From Cryptomeria japonica (taxonomy: Eukaryota > Streptophyta > Pinopsida > Cupressales > Cupressaceae): a DNA stretch of 64,000 bases. Each line of letters starts with the position of its first letter. Positions within the stretch are counted from its first letter, which is position 1. Under the pieces are notes generated by a model. That model was not told the origin of the DNA and did no database searches. It worked only from the letters and a program-made list of their open reading frames with translations. The position numbers and the translations under genes are program-made. Positions 33,270 to 45,779 of this stretch are shown here, one piece after another. The stretch lies in the NCBI RefSeq assembly GCF_030272615.1, contig NC_081409.1, positions 912,951,840 to 913,015,839 on the forward strand. Reading direction: 5' to 3'.

Positions 33270-34987
33270 CCTTAGAGGGCTCCCTATGTATCAGTATTGT
33301 ACCATTTTTGTATTGTAGACACCTGCGGGTGATTTTGTAGCCATATGATTCTTTTAACATCATTGTATCATGACACTTTTTATTATATATGAGAGATGAT
33401 TCATTTCTGCGGCAGCTATATGCATGTGTACCTTATGTGATGAAATGTTCTTATGTGATACATGTTTTATGATATGGATGCTTATATGATGAAATGCAAT
33501 ATATTTTTGTTCTTTTATGTTGTATATGTGATGCATGATGCAAATGTGAATGTATGTAATGCAAATGATTATTTACATAATGAAAATGTGAGATGTGCTA
33601 ACATGTGTTGTATGCAGGATGTGATGCAATTGTGATATCTATATGTATGTATGAAATGCTTATATGTGGTGATGTAGGTGTAACTATATGAAATGCAAAT
33701 GTTTTTGGTGTGTCATTATACTCAATCATGTGATAGCGGGCTACGCGGACTCGGGAAGGACAATGGAAGTCAATCAAGAAAGGGGGATGGAAGACAGAAG
33801 ATATGAACGTGAAAGAGCTTCTTGTGCGTTATCATCATTGAGCTTTATTATGGCAGAATAGGTTATGACAATCGAGGCATTTGTTCGGCCCAGAAAGTCA
33901 TTGTACCTGTTTGCATGGAGATAAGACAGTCACAAACAAGGAATGCCCCAGTTCATACTAGACTCACAGTGTCCTCATATCCTTGGACAAGTCATAGCAT
34001 TACTAAAAGACAATCGACAGACAGCAAATGCAAATAGGTGACGATACCCCATCCTCGCCTTTCTAGTCAAAGACATCCTGGAGATAGAATCTCTAGTCAA
34101 AGACATCCTGGAAAAGCTAAAAGACATGTCACCAAAAAGATAAAATCAAAAGAAAACCAAGACTCGACACCAACATCCACTGTAGTCCTCAAGTTTAGTG
34201 TCTTTTGTCACTTGTATAAGTCTTATTTGATTGTGGTCACAATGTTTACTTTCACAAAAAGGATAGATAGCACTGAACCATATGTTGTCTGAGTCTGTTG
34301 AAAGATTTGATTTTGTTGAAGCTCATTGTTGCTGCTGTGTCTCATTTGAAACTGACTGAATCCATGAAACTGATACTTTATTGTGGAGAAGATGGAACTT
34401 TATTGCGGACTGGCGATGCAGATGTTGCTTTATTGCGGATTGTGTGCGGATAGACTTGAAGGAAGCTGGAAGAAACTGTACTCCTCAAAACATGTGATGT
34501 TCTCAGTTCCACACCCATTACTAGACGTAGGATTTTGCCTTAGCCACAGATAGGATTTGATTTATTATGGATGGAAAGGGATGTGAAAAGGGAGATTTAT
34601 TATGAATGGCTAACCAATCTTAGGTAGATCAATAACAAGCCATGATGGGACTGGGTAATTTTATTATGGATGAATAGGTTGTGAGTGTGTGCAAAGTGAA
34701 AGGATGAAAGAGAATCCTGAAGGAGGGAGGAGCAATGTCTCTACGCATGGTGCTGGTGACCCAGTTTTCACCATGGTACTTGCCCAGGGCGCCACCGAAG
34801 TGGTTTTCACCATTGGACGAAATTATTTCTCTTTACTTTTTTTTCGATTTTTTCAATTTTTTTTTGTGTCACAAGGTGCCAGTTTGCCAGGTTTTCACCA
34901 AGTAACGATTTTTTTGTTTTATAATTTTTTTTGTATTTTTGATTTTTTTGATTTTTTTGTGTTTTCGAATTAGGATACTCTGAAGAG
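33270..34987 (+). other. Non-coding region of gypsy D after the PMD remnant
   Basis: There is no convincing frame. At 33300-33700 the sequence is TG/AT-rich (many ATGTGATG-like words), plausibly the 3' end of the PMD transcript. A direct repeat of TCTAGTCAAAGACATCCTGGA-like words lies at 34061-34115. At 33840-34670 the word TTTATTGCGGA or TTTATTATGGA recurs about seven times. T-rich tracts occupy 34825-34970. Confidence 0.5.
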
Positions 34988-35208
34988 CTATGTGTAAAAC
35001 CTGCGAAGGTGCATGCTGTTGATAGGATCCTCCAAAGGTTCACCTTCAGTAGTTGAGAGCTGATATGCCCCAGAGCCATATACTGTTGTAATAATGTAAG
35101 GACCAAGCCAGTTTGGTTCAAACTTGCCCTTCTTCTCTTTGTCTTGCTAATTTTTAGGATTTTCTCTGAGAACTAAGTCACCCACCTCAAATGTGCGAGG
35201 CTTGACCT
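34988..35208 (-). pseudogene. Integrase C-terminal remnant of gypsy D
   Basis: The minus strand reads FEVGDLVLRENPKN, a stop, then KGKFEPNWLGPYII and, to a stop at 34988, GEPLEDPINSMHLRRFY. This is the usual integrase tail of non-chromovirus gypsy elements. It is fused directly to the protease-side frame, showing that RT, RNase H and the integrase core were deleted. Confidence 0.75.
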
Positions 35209-36547
35209 TGTGATTGTAGCTGCGATGTTCCTTTACTGAATGATGTGTAGCTTGAGTGACTGTCTTCCTTGATGAAGGAACTGTGATAGAATTACTAGTG
35301 TGTGGACTACACAGGCCCGTATGCGTGTCACCTGAAAAAGTTTGGGCATCACTGATAGCAAAGTCCTTCGAGGAAGCTCCATTAAAGGTCCATGATGTAT
35401 CGCCAGAAGGGGATGGATGTGTGGAACAAGTGGAAGAGTTATGAAGGCTTATGATTGTGAAAAGAAGTGAAAGTAGGATAGCATGATGGAGACTTAGGAT
35501 CAACAAGTATGTTTTTTGACTTAAAATTTTAGAACTTTTGCCCCCAGTTATTTTGATATTAGGGGAGATCAACTCTTGTTCTTTTTCTTTTATAGGAGTT
35601 TTATCCTTGACCTTGATTTTTGCAGAGTCCAGTAGCTTTTGATTTTGATTTGGATTGAAGGACTTTTCTTTAGTTTTAACTTTTAGATTTTTCTTTTGAA
35701 AGCTTGATTTTTGATCCCCAATGAGTGAGGGCTTTTGTGATTCTTGTTGATCCAAGTCTAGGAGCGGAGTGGAAATGGAATGAGTGGATGAAATGGAAAA
35801 GCTATGTGAGTTATCAAGAGGGATGGCGATATGCTCAATAGATTCTTTGTTGGAACCATTCTTAGGACTATTGATATCAAGAGTTGCTTGCACTGCTAGA
35901 GGAGATTTGCATTCAGACCTAGTAGCCACAACACTAGGTTCTTCGTACCCAATTCCTTGGTCTTGCATATTGCTTGTAGGTTGTTCCTGTTGATAGAATA
36001 CCTTAGGAGATAGTGGGAGTTGATCAACATGAAAGATATACTCACCACATCCCATGTCTTTAATATTGAGCTTTTCTTTGATCTCTGCTTGTTTTGATGT
36101 AGAAGCTTTCAATGATTCTGGATCCACATATGCTGAGGAAGGAATAGCTTCGCGATTGACTGGGATTGTTATTTCTGATTGAGGTTGCAGATTGTTGCAA
36201 TATATGAATGGATTTGGATCTGCTTTGATGGTCACTTCAACTCCATTGTGTGGAAACTTGATACATCGATGATATGTAGATGGGACTGCGCTCATCTCAT
36301 GAATCCATGGACGTCCCAAGAGTATGTTGTATGTGAGATCTAGATCAAGGATTTGACAAACCACATCCTTTGTAACTGGCCCAACTCTGAGAGGTAAGGT
36401 GACTGTGCCCTTGGATGAACGCTCTTCATCATCATATGCCTTGATGGTGATTTTGTTTGTAGAATTCACAGCTTTATCAGAATATCCCAATTGTTTAATT
36501 GTGCTCAATGTACAAATGTTTAGACCTGCTCCTCCATCTATCAGGAC
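35147..36547 (-). pseudogene. Protease region of gypsy D with long low-complexity extension
   Basis: It follows gag after a TGA where the related reading is Arg. The retropepsin active site is VLIDGGAGLNIC with its Asp, followed by ILDLDLTYNILLGRPWIHEM and RCIKFPHNGVEVTI. After the protease come about 280 residues rich in Ser, Lys and Gln, and a short hydrophobic stretch (TYLLILSLHHAILLSLLF). There is a possible RNase H trace (SWTFNGASSKDF), then the integrase tail. From 36508 the frame is open for 453 codons. Confidence 0.75.
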
Positions 36548-39085
36548 TCATTTTATTCGATGTTTGTGTATGAAGGCTTCAATGTGTAATGGTGCATTAT
36601 GTGGCTGACTTACGGAATCGGCTTCTGTGAATGTAAGGGAGTGTGGAATGGAAAGGTATCCCACCATGGCTTGAAACTGGTCCACGTTCAGATCAGTAGG
36701 AACGGCAGTGTCTCTCAAGATTTTGTCAAGAATAGCCTTATGTGCAGGGGATATGCGTAGGAGCTCAAGAATGGAGATGAGCGCGGGTGTCTTCCCTAAC
36801 TGTTCTACAAGGTCATACTCAAGCTTGGTTGATGAAGAAGTGGTATTTTTAGTGGAGGCACCTGGCAACGTAATTTTACCTCGACGAGTTGTAACATGAC
36901 ATTCAAAGGTATGTTCGGAAGAAGATCCAACACCTCTTAGGACAATCTTGGGTCTCTGAGGAGGATTCTCAGGGTTTTTGTTCTTGATGGTAATAGTAGA
37001 GATATGATTGTCCATCGAGATATGATTGATAGTTGAATCATAGTTGTAAGGTGCTCTAGTATAGTTGGCCTGATCATCTGTGACTTTGGCTTTTCCCTTG
37101 TCGTGCTTTGGGAATGGTTCCTTAAACATCTCATGTTCTTGATTGGATGAGTGTCCCTCAATCTCAATATCACCTCTATCAATGAGATCTTGCACAATGT
37201 TCTTCAGTCGATGGCAATTTCCTATCTTATGACCCTTGCTCTTATGAAACTCACAATACTCATCATCATTCCACCAATTTGGTTTGACCTTTGGTTCATA
37301 TGGAGGAAAATCTGGAACTGTGATCACTTTGTTTGCCACAAGCTTTTTGAAGACTGATTCAAGTGGTTCTCCCAATGGGGTGTACTTCCTTCGTGGTCTA
37401 GAAGTTGTTTGAGTATTCACTTGATTGTTTGTAGAACTTGATCCCAAAAAGATGAATTTGGGTCGCACTGTGTTGGCATCAACAACACCATCATTGACTG
37501 TGTTTTTGTTTTTATTCCAAAATCTTGGCTTGTCTTTTCCTTTAAAGTCATCTTTGTTTTCCTTGAATATCTTAATGACTCCTTGTTCAATTAAGACCTT
37601 TTCTGTCGCTAAACCTTTTTCAATGACATCCTTGAAGGTGGACAAACAAGCTCTCCTTAGATCATAGCCAATGTCTTTGTCAACATTTTGTGTGAACATC
37701 TCTACCATTTGTTTTTGTGGAATTTCACAAGAGCATCTGTTGGCTAGATTTCTCCATCTTTGTAAGAATGATGCAAAAGATTCTCCCTCTTTTTGCTTGG
37801 TGTTGCACAAAGTAGTGACTAATATGTCTGTCTCTATATTGTAGAAGAAATGTTGAATAAATGATTCTGCTAGGTCACCCCATGACTTAATACCAGGTGG
37901 AAGTTGGGAGAACCATTCCATAGCTTGATCACCTAAGCTTTGTGGGAATAATCTCATCAAATATGTCTCTTCTGCTGCTACCTCAATGCAAGCTGTGAAA
38001 AATTGTCTTATGTGTGCCTTAGGATCCCCTTTTCCTCTATACTTATCAAATTTAGGCATCACAAAGTGTGTAGGAAAAGGAGGCATTGGAATGCTCTTGT
38101 CAAATGGATAAGGACATATGTCTCTCATTGTGTATGTTGGCTTTGGTGCATTTATGTCCTCCATTTTCTTTTGTAAGTCCCTAATTTGTTGTTCCAAACT
38201 GCTCTTAGGTGGAGATCGACTTCTTGGACCATATCCTATGTTTGAGGTACCCATTGGAGGAGGAGCATGTTGCATATATGGATGATATTGATCATACACA
38301 TGTTCATATGGAGGAGGTCTATAGTGATGTTGCATATATGGACCACTTGGTATAGATTCATGTTGAGGAACACCATATCTATTTTGCGCATGTATACCAT
38401 ATTCTACAGGCATGTCATGTTCTAATGTGTTGCCCCCAAATTTGACACGGGGTTTCCTTGTGTCCAAATTTTGAGCATGCCTTTGAATGTCCAATTGTTT
38501 TGGTTGATCCATAGCTTGAGCATATCTATCTGCATAAGACTTCCATAATGGTCTTCGAAGGTAAGTATCATATGTTTGAGCATGTGTATGTGGGACTTCT
38601 GGTTTTTGAAGCAAAGCTGATGGTGATTCAGGTACCATATGTGATCCTCTATTTCCTCCACTATTTGGTCTCCTTTGATCCATGTTGGATTGAGTTTTTT
38701 GTGAGGGTCGACTTTCCATAAGTTGAGACATGTCAAAGTCATGAGGTATTTTAACTCCACTTTGTGCCATCATGTGTAAAAAGTACTATCGATCTCTCCT
38801 CATTATCTCTTCAACCAATCTATTGAAATGAGGATTCATTATGGAGTCTTCTATGTCTGCTGATAGTATTGAAGAGTTGTCCACATTGTCATTGTGTGTA
38901 GTATTGTTGTTTATAGTGTTTGCGCTTTCCACATTTGGATTGTTTCTATAAACATCCATGTTTGGTAATGTAGTGTGCTCAGGATTGAAGAATAAATCAT
39001 TGTCATACTCATAAGAACTCATGTTTGCGGATTCGTGAGCTTCTTTAGCTATTCTCCTAGATTTTTGAAGGTGTGTTTCAACCAT
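36548..39085 (-). pseudogene. gag of gypsy D (one in-frame stop)
   Basis: Starts at the ATG at 39085. A TAG at about 38783-38785 separates the first 99 codons from an open frame of 741. The capsid domain lies around 37700-38050 (AHIRQFFTACIEVAAEETYL; LGDQAMEWFSQLPPGI; FYNIETDILVTTLCNTKQKE; SFASFLQRWRNLANRC). A CXXH...GH...C knuckle (CEFHKSKGHKIGNCHRL) sits near 37220. The N-terminal third is rich in Tyr, His, Pro and Met and contains the coiled-coil-like LEQQIRDLQKKMEDI. It would build the particle. It is nearly intact, matching the element's youth. Confidence 0.85.
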
Positions 39086-41343
39086 GAACTAGGTATTTGA
39101 CCAAGATGTGAGAGACTAGATGAAAAATGGAAAAAGTATGGAAGACCAAGAGTTGTATGGAGTGTAAATGAATCTGAGGTGTACTTGCAATGTCCAAAGT
39201 GTAAGACCAAGTAGGTAAGTAGTAGAGTAGGTGTGACTTCCAAAGAGAGGATTGTTTCTCTTGATGAGGTAAGCTGACCTTGACCCTAAGTAAGACCAAA
39301 TGAGACCCAAAGGTAAAAAACCTTGATGAGGGACCACTTAGCAAAGTGTAGTTGTATGTAGTGTGTTGACAAAGTATGATGAGGACAAGCAAGTGACCTT
39401 TTGACTCAAGTTTAGACAATTGTGAATGTAAAATGAGATGTGAAGCAATGATGGACTATGTGAGACCCAAGGACAGGTTGAATGCTAGATGAAACCTGAA
39501 GAAACAACCTAGGAAGCTCAAGTATTCCGAAACTAATTTCTTTTGTTTGCTGGACTGTGAAATTTTTCCAATTTGTGAAGTTTTTGGTTGTGACCAAATC
39601 TGAATATTTGACTATTTTTCGTGACAAGAGGACACAATGTTTGCAAGTGTTTAGACTGACAATGACTCCAAGAAAAGTGTGTTGTTTGATGTAAAATTGT
39701 TTTGCATACACTTGAAGACACAAAAGACACAATGTTTTGCTGTTTGGTCTTGATTGTTTGAATGTTTAAAATAAGTCAAGCACAATTCTTATGGCTGGCC
39801 AAGACAATAGTTGTTGATCCCACATGGGGTTTTACCCCCGAGGCTACGCTATTCAGAGCGGATACTTAGATGCTTGACCTCACTGGCTCCACCCTCGGCA
39901 CTCACTTCTCGGGTCAGCCAAGCATCAGTCCCCATGAAAACTCCCCATGGCAAACTTTGTATCTCTACTAAGAACCGTATGTGTGTGGGCCGCTACCAGA
40001 GGTCCGACCTCCTGCCTCAACAACTAGAAGGATTTGGGCTTCTAAAACAAAAAGGTGCTAGTAAGGGCATCCACTCGTGTGGCCATACATGCGGCACTTT
40101 CAGCTCTATAAATACAGAAGGCTCCCAGCCGGTAGGGGTTACGCCCTACAAATGATCAAATAAATTTGATCAAACGGGTTTATGGGGAGACATAGTGTCG
40201 GTATGAACTAATCAGCACACATTATTCATAGTTTTCACCATGAATACATTTGATTATAGTGGTTTGGATGAGGTGGGTTTTCCTCGCTACCACTTGGGTC
40301 GTTCTCTTCTCACTAGTAGTCCTAATGACCACACGGGAAGACAGGCCCTCTAAAGATTAAACAAAAAGAGCCTATTGCTTAAGACACAAAAGACAATGAT
40401 TCAATTTTAGTGCACCAATGGAAGTGTTTGCTAGTCTATGAAAACAAGGCACACAACAAAAATTCAAAAACCCTTGCCAAGGCCCTGCAACAAAATTTGT
40501 TAGTAGTTTGGGTTGTTTCAAATGATCACCCCTTCCTGCAAGCACACAAGTTAGGTAAATTTTAGATCCAAAAGACTTTGTGAAATAGGGGCCTTCAACA
40601 ATGCGTTTTGTTGACCAATTCAAAGACCTGATTCATCATAAATAAAGACCACCTGTAAAATTTTAAGAGATTTCTAGAAATGTAAGAAAATCCAAAAAAT
40701 TTGCTAATTTGCTCCAAAAATTAATTTTTTATGAAAAATCATAAAAAATTCATATAAAATGCAAAATCGATCCAAAAAATCTGAAATTTTTACTGGAGAG
40801 TCTTGATGGTCTTCCAAACTTGCACAAAAAATTTTTTGCACAAAAAATTTTATGTCAAAATTCGAAGCCGTTTGTGAGATCTGATCAAAATAAAGAAAAA
40901 CCCTAATTTTTAAAGATCCGATTTTTAGGGAAATATTTTGCATCAAACTTAAATTCACAAAGAACAGATCCTGTGTATAATTATGAGAGATTTCCAAAAA
41001 TATAAGAAAATCCAAAAAATTCTCTCATTTGCTCTCAAAATTAATTTTTTATGAAAAATCATAAAAAATTCATAGAAAATGAAAATGTGCTCCAAAAATT
41101 CTAAATTTTGGCTTGAGAGCTCCTGATACTTTCTTCAACCTGCAAAAAAAATTTGGTGCAAATTTTCCTAGCCGTTTGTGAGATATGATCGAATCTCTCC
41201 AAGATCTTGATTTTGTGTCCAAAACCTTAGCTGCACAAGGTTATTCTCCAAATTGTTTTACAAAATAGCAATATAGGGTTAGAAAAATCTGCAAAAAAAA
41301 CATAGATCTAAGAAAAATCCATGTCCCACAGGGCGTGCCAAAA
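39086..41343 (-). other. Leader of gypsy D between primer site and gag
   Basis: 2.26 kb without a believable protein. 39800-40370 is GC-richer and full of inverted repeats, e.g. GATGCTTG at 39869-39876 with CAAGCATC at 39919-39926. 40620-40960 and 40960-41200 are two related AT-rich repeats, each with a perfect 12-bp hairpin (40723-40750 and 41043-41070: arms AATTTTTTATGA and its complement, loop AAAA). A structured leader fits RNA packaging or translation control, but this is inference. Confidence 0.6.
41323..41340 (-). other. Probable primer binding site of gypsy D
   Basis: Three bases inside the 5' LTR the minus strand reads TGGCACGCCCTGTGGGAC, in the expected place and form for a tRNA 3'-end complement. 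It is clearly not the methionine-type site used by G2 and the copia elements. I do not assign the tRNA with certainty. Confidence 0.65.
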
Positions 41344-42111
41344 TGTTTATGGTGAAAATGGATAACAATAATAACAAAATTGAAAGGCTAAATGAATTCA
41401 ACCACCAAACCCTAGCCTAACAACAACAAAGATCCACCATAACATATGAAGATTACCTAAGACAATGCAAATAACTCAAAATCACAAAGATTATACCATC
41501 ACATGTCCAATAGGGTTTTGATCTCCATTCTTCTTATCTCCATTGATCTTGCTTGATATATTTGCTCTCAGATTTTTATATGCACAAGAGCTCAACAAAG
41601 AACGGAATGTGGTTGCAAGTAGGATCGTAGTGTAGCCAAGTCCTCCAAAATTGTTGATTAGGGTTTGACAATGAAGAAAGCATCTCCTTAAATAGAAGAC
41701 ACAATAAGAAATGGAGGGTTAAGATTGAGAGGTGTAAAAGGAGGTCAGCTAGGATTAGAGGGTAGGTATAAGAAATAGTAAAATAATGAAAGAGGTAGGT
41801 AGTGTATGAATTAAGAGATGAATGACATGTGTCATGTGTAGAAAAAGATAATGAATTAATTATATAAATAAAGATTTATTTAATTAATAGAAGAAGTAGG
41901 ACAATTAAATAAATAAAATATTTATTTAATTTAGGAAAGGGATAATTTAAATAAATAAATGTATTTATTTAAATGAGAAATAAGGCTAGAAGAGGATAAA
42001 TGAATTAATTAAATAAATAAAAATTTATTTAATTAATAGAAGAATTAGGCTTAGATAATTAAATAAATAAAATATTTATTTAATTAGACATGACAATTTT
42101 GGGTGTCTACA
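41344..42111 (-). repeat. 5' LTR of gypsy D
   Basis: Nearly identical to 30989-31755. The differences seen include one extra A near the start, T/A, C/T, A/G and G/A changes, and an A/T change in the first AT palindrome at about 41861. Confidence 0.96.
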
Positions 42112-42116
42112 CCTTG

Positions 42117-44353
42117 TAGGTACCGAAAAATACTTTTCACTGCTGATTCATGATTTTCTTTAGGATTACTCTAAAATCTTGAAACAATACATATTGCATT
42201 CATAATATCAAGTCATGTTTGTGTCAAATACAATAAACCTCCTATCATAAACTTGTATCTAGTTGGATTAACAGGTGTTAATTCATCCTTCAAAGATAAT
42301 TTATGAGTTGTAGTCATAGGTGTGCTTACTGGTTTAGAGTTTTCCATGTCAAATTTATTGAGTAACTCTTTCAAGTACTTAGATTGACATAGAGATATAC
42401 CTTTATCAGTATGTGAAATCTGCAATCCTAAAAAGAATTTTATCTCCCAAATCATAGACATTTCAAATTCTTGCTGCATTTTGTTAGAAAAGTCTTTACA
42501 CAATCCATCTTCTCCTCCAAAGATTATATCATCAAAAAAAATTCAATAACCAAGACGTCATCATTAGTCACTTTATAGTATAGATTGTTGTCAGCATTAC
42601 CTTTAGTGTATCCAAGCTTCAAAAGATATTTGTCCAATCTAGCATACCAAGCTCTAGGAGCTTGTTTTAGTCCATATAAAGCTTTCCTTAACCTGCAAAC
42701 CATATCTTTGTTATTTGTCAAAGAAAATCCATCAGGTTGTTCAATATAAATTCTTCTTCAATAACTCCATTCAGAAATGCACATTTAACATCCATTTGAT
42801 ATACTTTATAGTTCTTGTGTGCTACAAAAGCCAAAAAAAGTCTGACTGCCTCAATTCTAGCTACCGTTGCAACGGTTTCATTGTAATCAATTCCTTCTTT
42901 TTGTGAATATCCCTTACACACTAATCTTTCTTTGTTTCTGATTACCTTTCCATCTTCATTAAGTTTATTTTTGAAAACCCATTGAGTTCCAATTACACTT
43001 TTGTCTTTAGGCCGGGGAACTAATGACCAAGTATTATTCCTTTCAATTTGTTCCAATTCATCTTCCATAGCTTTAATCTAATATTTATCTTCACATGCCT
43101 CATTAATTGATGTAGGTTCAATTTGAGAAATAAGACACACCTCTTCATTTTCCAATCTTCCTCTAGTCATAACTCCTTGAAATTTGTTTCCAATTATTTG
43201 ATCTTCAGAGTGGTTCAATCTTACATACCGAGGTGTTTTTACTTATTGTTGTTCTTCAGTGATTGTTGAATCCTCAGATGATGTCGGTGTAACCGGATCA
43301 ACATTTTGTACCGGTGTACTCATAGTAGGTTCATTTGTGATTATCTCTATTGTCGGTTCAGAGTCCATGTACCTTGAATTTCCACTAAACTGTTTATCAA
43401 TCTTCACATTTGTACTCTCAACAATTTTCTACAATCTCTTGTTAAAACATCTATATGCCTTGCTCTTAGATGAATAACCAAGAAATATTCCTTCATCACT
43501 TCTAGGAAAAAATTTGCCAATATACTCATCTCTTCTAATATAGCATTTACTTCCAAATATTCTAGAATATTTAAGAGTAGGAGTATTACCAAATCATAGT
43601 TCATGAGGGGTCTTACCGGTTTCACCTTTAATGTGAACTCTGTTGAATGTATAAACTGTTGTATTGACCAGTTCTCTCCAATATATATGAGGTAGATTTG
43701 CTTCTGATATCATACTTCTGGCTGCATCCAAGATAGTTCTATTTACTTTCAACAACTCCATTTTGCTAGGGTGTCCGGGGTGCTGATAACTCTCTTCTGA
43801 TCCCATTCACTTCACATAATGTATTAAATTCCTTAGATGTGAATTCACCTCCTTGATCTGATCTCAAACATTTGATTTTGTTGCTGGTTTCATTCTCTAC
43901 CATCACCTTGAATAGTTTGAATTTCCCAAATGCTTCAAATTTCTCCCTGAGAAAAGTAACCCAACACATTCTAGAATAGTCATCAATGATTAGCATAAAA
44001 TACCTATCTCCTTGTATACTTCTAGTTCTTGCTAGACCACATAAATCAGTATGAATTAAATCAAGAACATTGTTAGACTTCTCTAGAATACTCTTGAAAG
44101 TTTCTCTAACTTGCTTTCCAAATTGACACTCCTTACATACCGGATTGCGAGGTTTAACAATCTTAGGTAAATCTCTTACTGCCTTAGTTGTACTGATTTT
44201 CAAAATGCAATCAAAATTTACATGACAAAGTCTCTTATGCCATAACCAACTTTCATCAATATGAGCACTTAAACATGCTTTCTCATTGTTATTTAAATGA
44301 AAGATATTACCTCTAGTCTGATTATCGGTTGCAATTTCCAAACCAGTTCTTAT
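42117..44353 (-). pseudogene. Integrase and reverse transcriptase of copia B, broken
   Basis: Right to left: a GAG-pre-integrase motif (SWLWHKRLCHVNFD) with zinc ligands CKECQFGK, integrase core LDLIHTDLCG (Asp) and CLRSDQGGEF (Asp), then after a stop QNGVVESK near the Glu. RT begins at 43068 (TWSLVPRPKDKSVIGTQWVF; YQMDVKCAFLNG), loses frame near 42720, and has the active-site region as FFDDIIFGGED with Phe for Tyr-Val (about 42530). It ends with KFFLGLQI and SKYLKELLNKF (42213-42503). The coding text stops at the gypsy D junction. Confidence 0.87.
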
Positions 44354-45722
44354 TTAGATTTTGCATTTACCATTCTTGAATTGTAACTGAAATCCTTTCT
44401 CAACTAATTGACCAATACTCAAAAGATTATGTTTCAAACCTTTAACATAGTAAACATTATTAGTATTGTGCTTACCATCAAAAGATATAGTTCCTTTTCC
44501 TTTGATCATACAAGCTTTATCATCTCCAAATCTTACTAGACCTCTATTGTAATCCTGAAAGTTTAAGAATTTACTCTTATCACCAGTCATGTGATGTGAA
44601 CATCTTGAATCAATAATCCATTCATCCTTATCTTCAATTTTAGCTGCCAGGGCCTTCTTTATCAGTTGAACAGTAGGTCCCAGTTGATCTTCTGTTATAG
44701 CAACAAAAGCCCATCCATTGTCTATCAAATCCTCATCAGAATCATCAGTAACTCCTTCATCAGCATAATAACAAGATTTGTCTCTATTCTTCTTAAACTT
44801 GTATCTTTGATAATCAGGATTAGGCTTATATATTCTTTTAGCTTCTTCTTTCATGTTTATTAGGACATTTAGAAGCCATATGACCAATCTTATTATAGTT
44901 AAAACATTTAAAGGGTTCTTTACCTTCATACTTACTTCCAACTAGACCTTTAGGCATTTTCCTTGCAAATAGTGCTTCAAGCTCTTCCAGTTCTTCATTC
45001 TCCTTCCTGATATCTTCAAGTTCTCTTGCATAAAAGGCTTTCCAATCAGATTTCTTAGATGATGATGATGATGATGCTTTGAAAGCTAGATTTGTCTTAA
45101 TAGTAGCAACAAGACCAAATTCCTCATGTTCAAAAGTTGAAAGTTTTCCAACCAAGGTGTCTCTAGATATTGATGCATTAGGCATTGTTCTCAATTCATT
45201 TATAGCAGTAACTTTCATTTTATATGCTGGTGGTAAAGCTCTTAAAACTTTAGAAACAATCTCATCTTCACTTAAGGTTCCTCCACAATATTGTATACCC
45301 AAAACAATTTCATTTACTCTTTCCATAAAAGAAAAAATTCTTTCATCTTCTTCAATTTTTAGATTTTCATACCTGACCTAAAAGCATTCAAGTTTTGCAA
45401 TTTTGACTGTGGAATCTCCTTCATTTAATGTTTCCAATTTGTCCCAAATAGCTTTAGCAGTATATTTGTCTGATAATCCCATGACTTGCTGATCTGACAA
45501 TGCGCTCAAAAGTGCTTCTCTTGCTTTGCAATCATTTTCCTCATCTTTAGCCAAGTTTGGTGGATTAGGTTGACCTTGAGTAGGAGCAGTACAACCATTC
45601 TTTGTAACATCCCATATATCTTTTCCAATACAATTTAGATGTGTCTCCATCCTAATCTTCCATATGCCATAGTTAGTTCCATCAAGTTTCAAACTGTCCT
45701 TCCTGAAATAGTTAGAAGACAT
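44354..45722 (-). pseudogene. gag and protease of copia B, broken
   Basis: Starts at the ATG at 45722 (FRKDSLKLDGTNYGIWKIRM, the DUF4219-type N-terminus), then a UBN2 gag domain with a stop near 45378, then 45326-44838. The zinc knuckle reads CFNYNKIGHMASKCP, with Tyr replacing the second Cys. The protease has WIIDSRCSHHMTGDKSKF at about 44600, where the DSG active site has become DSR. A frame change near 44900 separates gag from protease. Confidence 0.88.
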
Positions 45723-45765
45723 CGGATCTCCTCAAGCTGTTAAAATTATGCAAAAAGAGGGCTAA

Positions 45766-45777
45766 GCTCTGATACCA
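45766..45777 (-). other. Primer binding site of copia B
   Basis: Minus strand TGGTATCAGAGC, two bases inside the 5' LTR, matching initiator methionine tRNA. Confidence 0.92.
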
Positions 45778-45779
45778 AT

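Larger units (their letters stand above)
30989..42111 (-). mobile_element. Gypsy element D, young, non-autonomous, minus strand
   Basis: LTRs of 767 bp (30989-31755) and 768 bp (41344-42111) flanked by perfect CCTTG duplications (30984-30988 and 42112-42116). Internal order right to left: primer site, structured leader, gag, protease, a remnant of the integrase tail, then a plus-strand plant-mobile-domain gene remnant. RT, RNase H and the integrase core are missing. The LTRs differ by about five substitutions and one indel by eye. It is therefore a recently mobile deletion derivative that must have used enzymes from another element. Confidence 0.95.

Noticed and set aside
34689-34973. Hydrophobic plus-strand frame that looks like a membrane protein
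   Set aside because: The Phe-rich stretch comes from T-rich low-complexity sequence; no start context or conserved motif.
39811-40155. Plus-strand 114-codon protein gene
   Set aside because: It lies in the antisense of a retroelement leader, has no recognisable features, and its openness follows from high GC content and inverted repeats.
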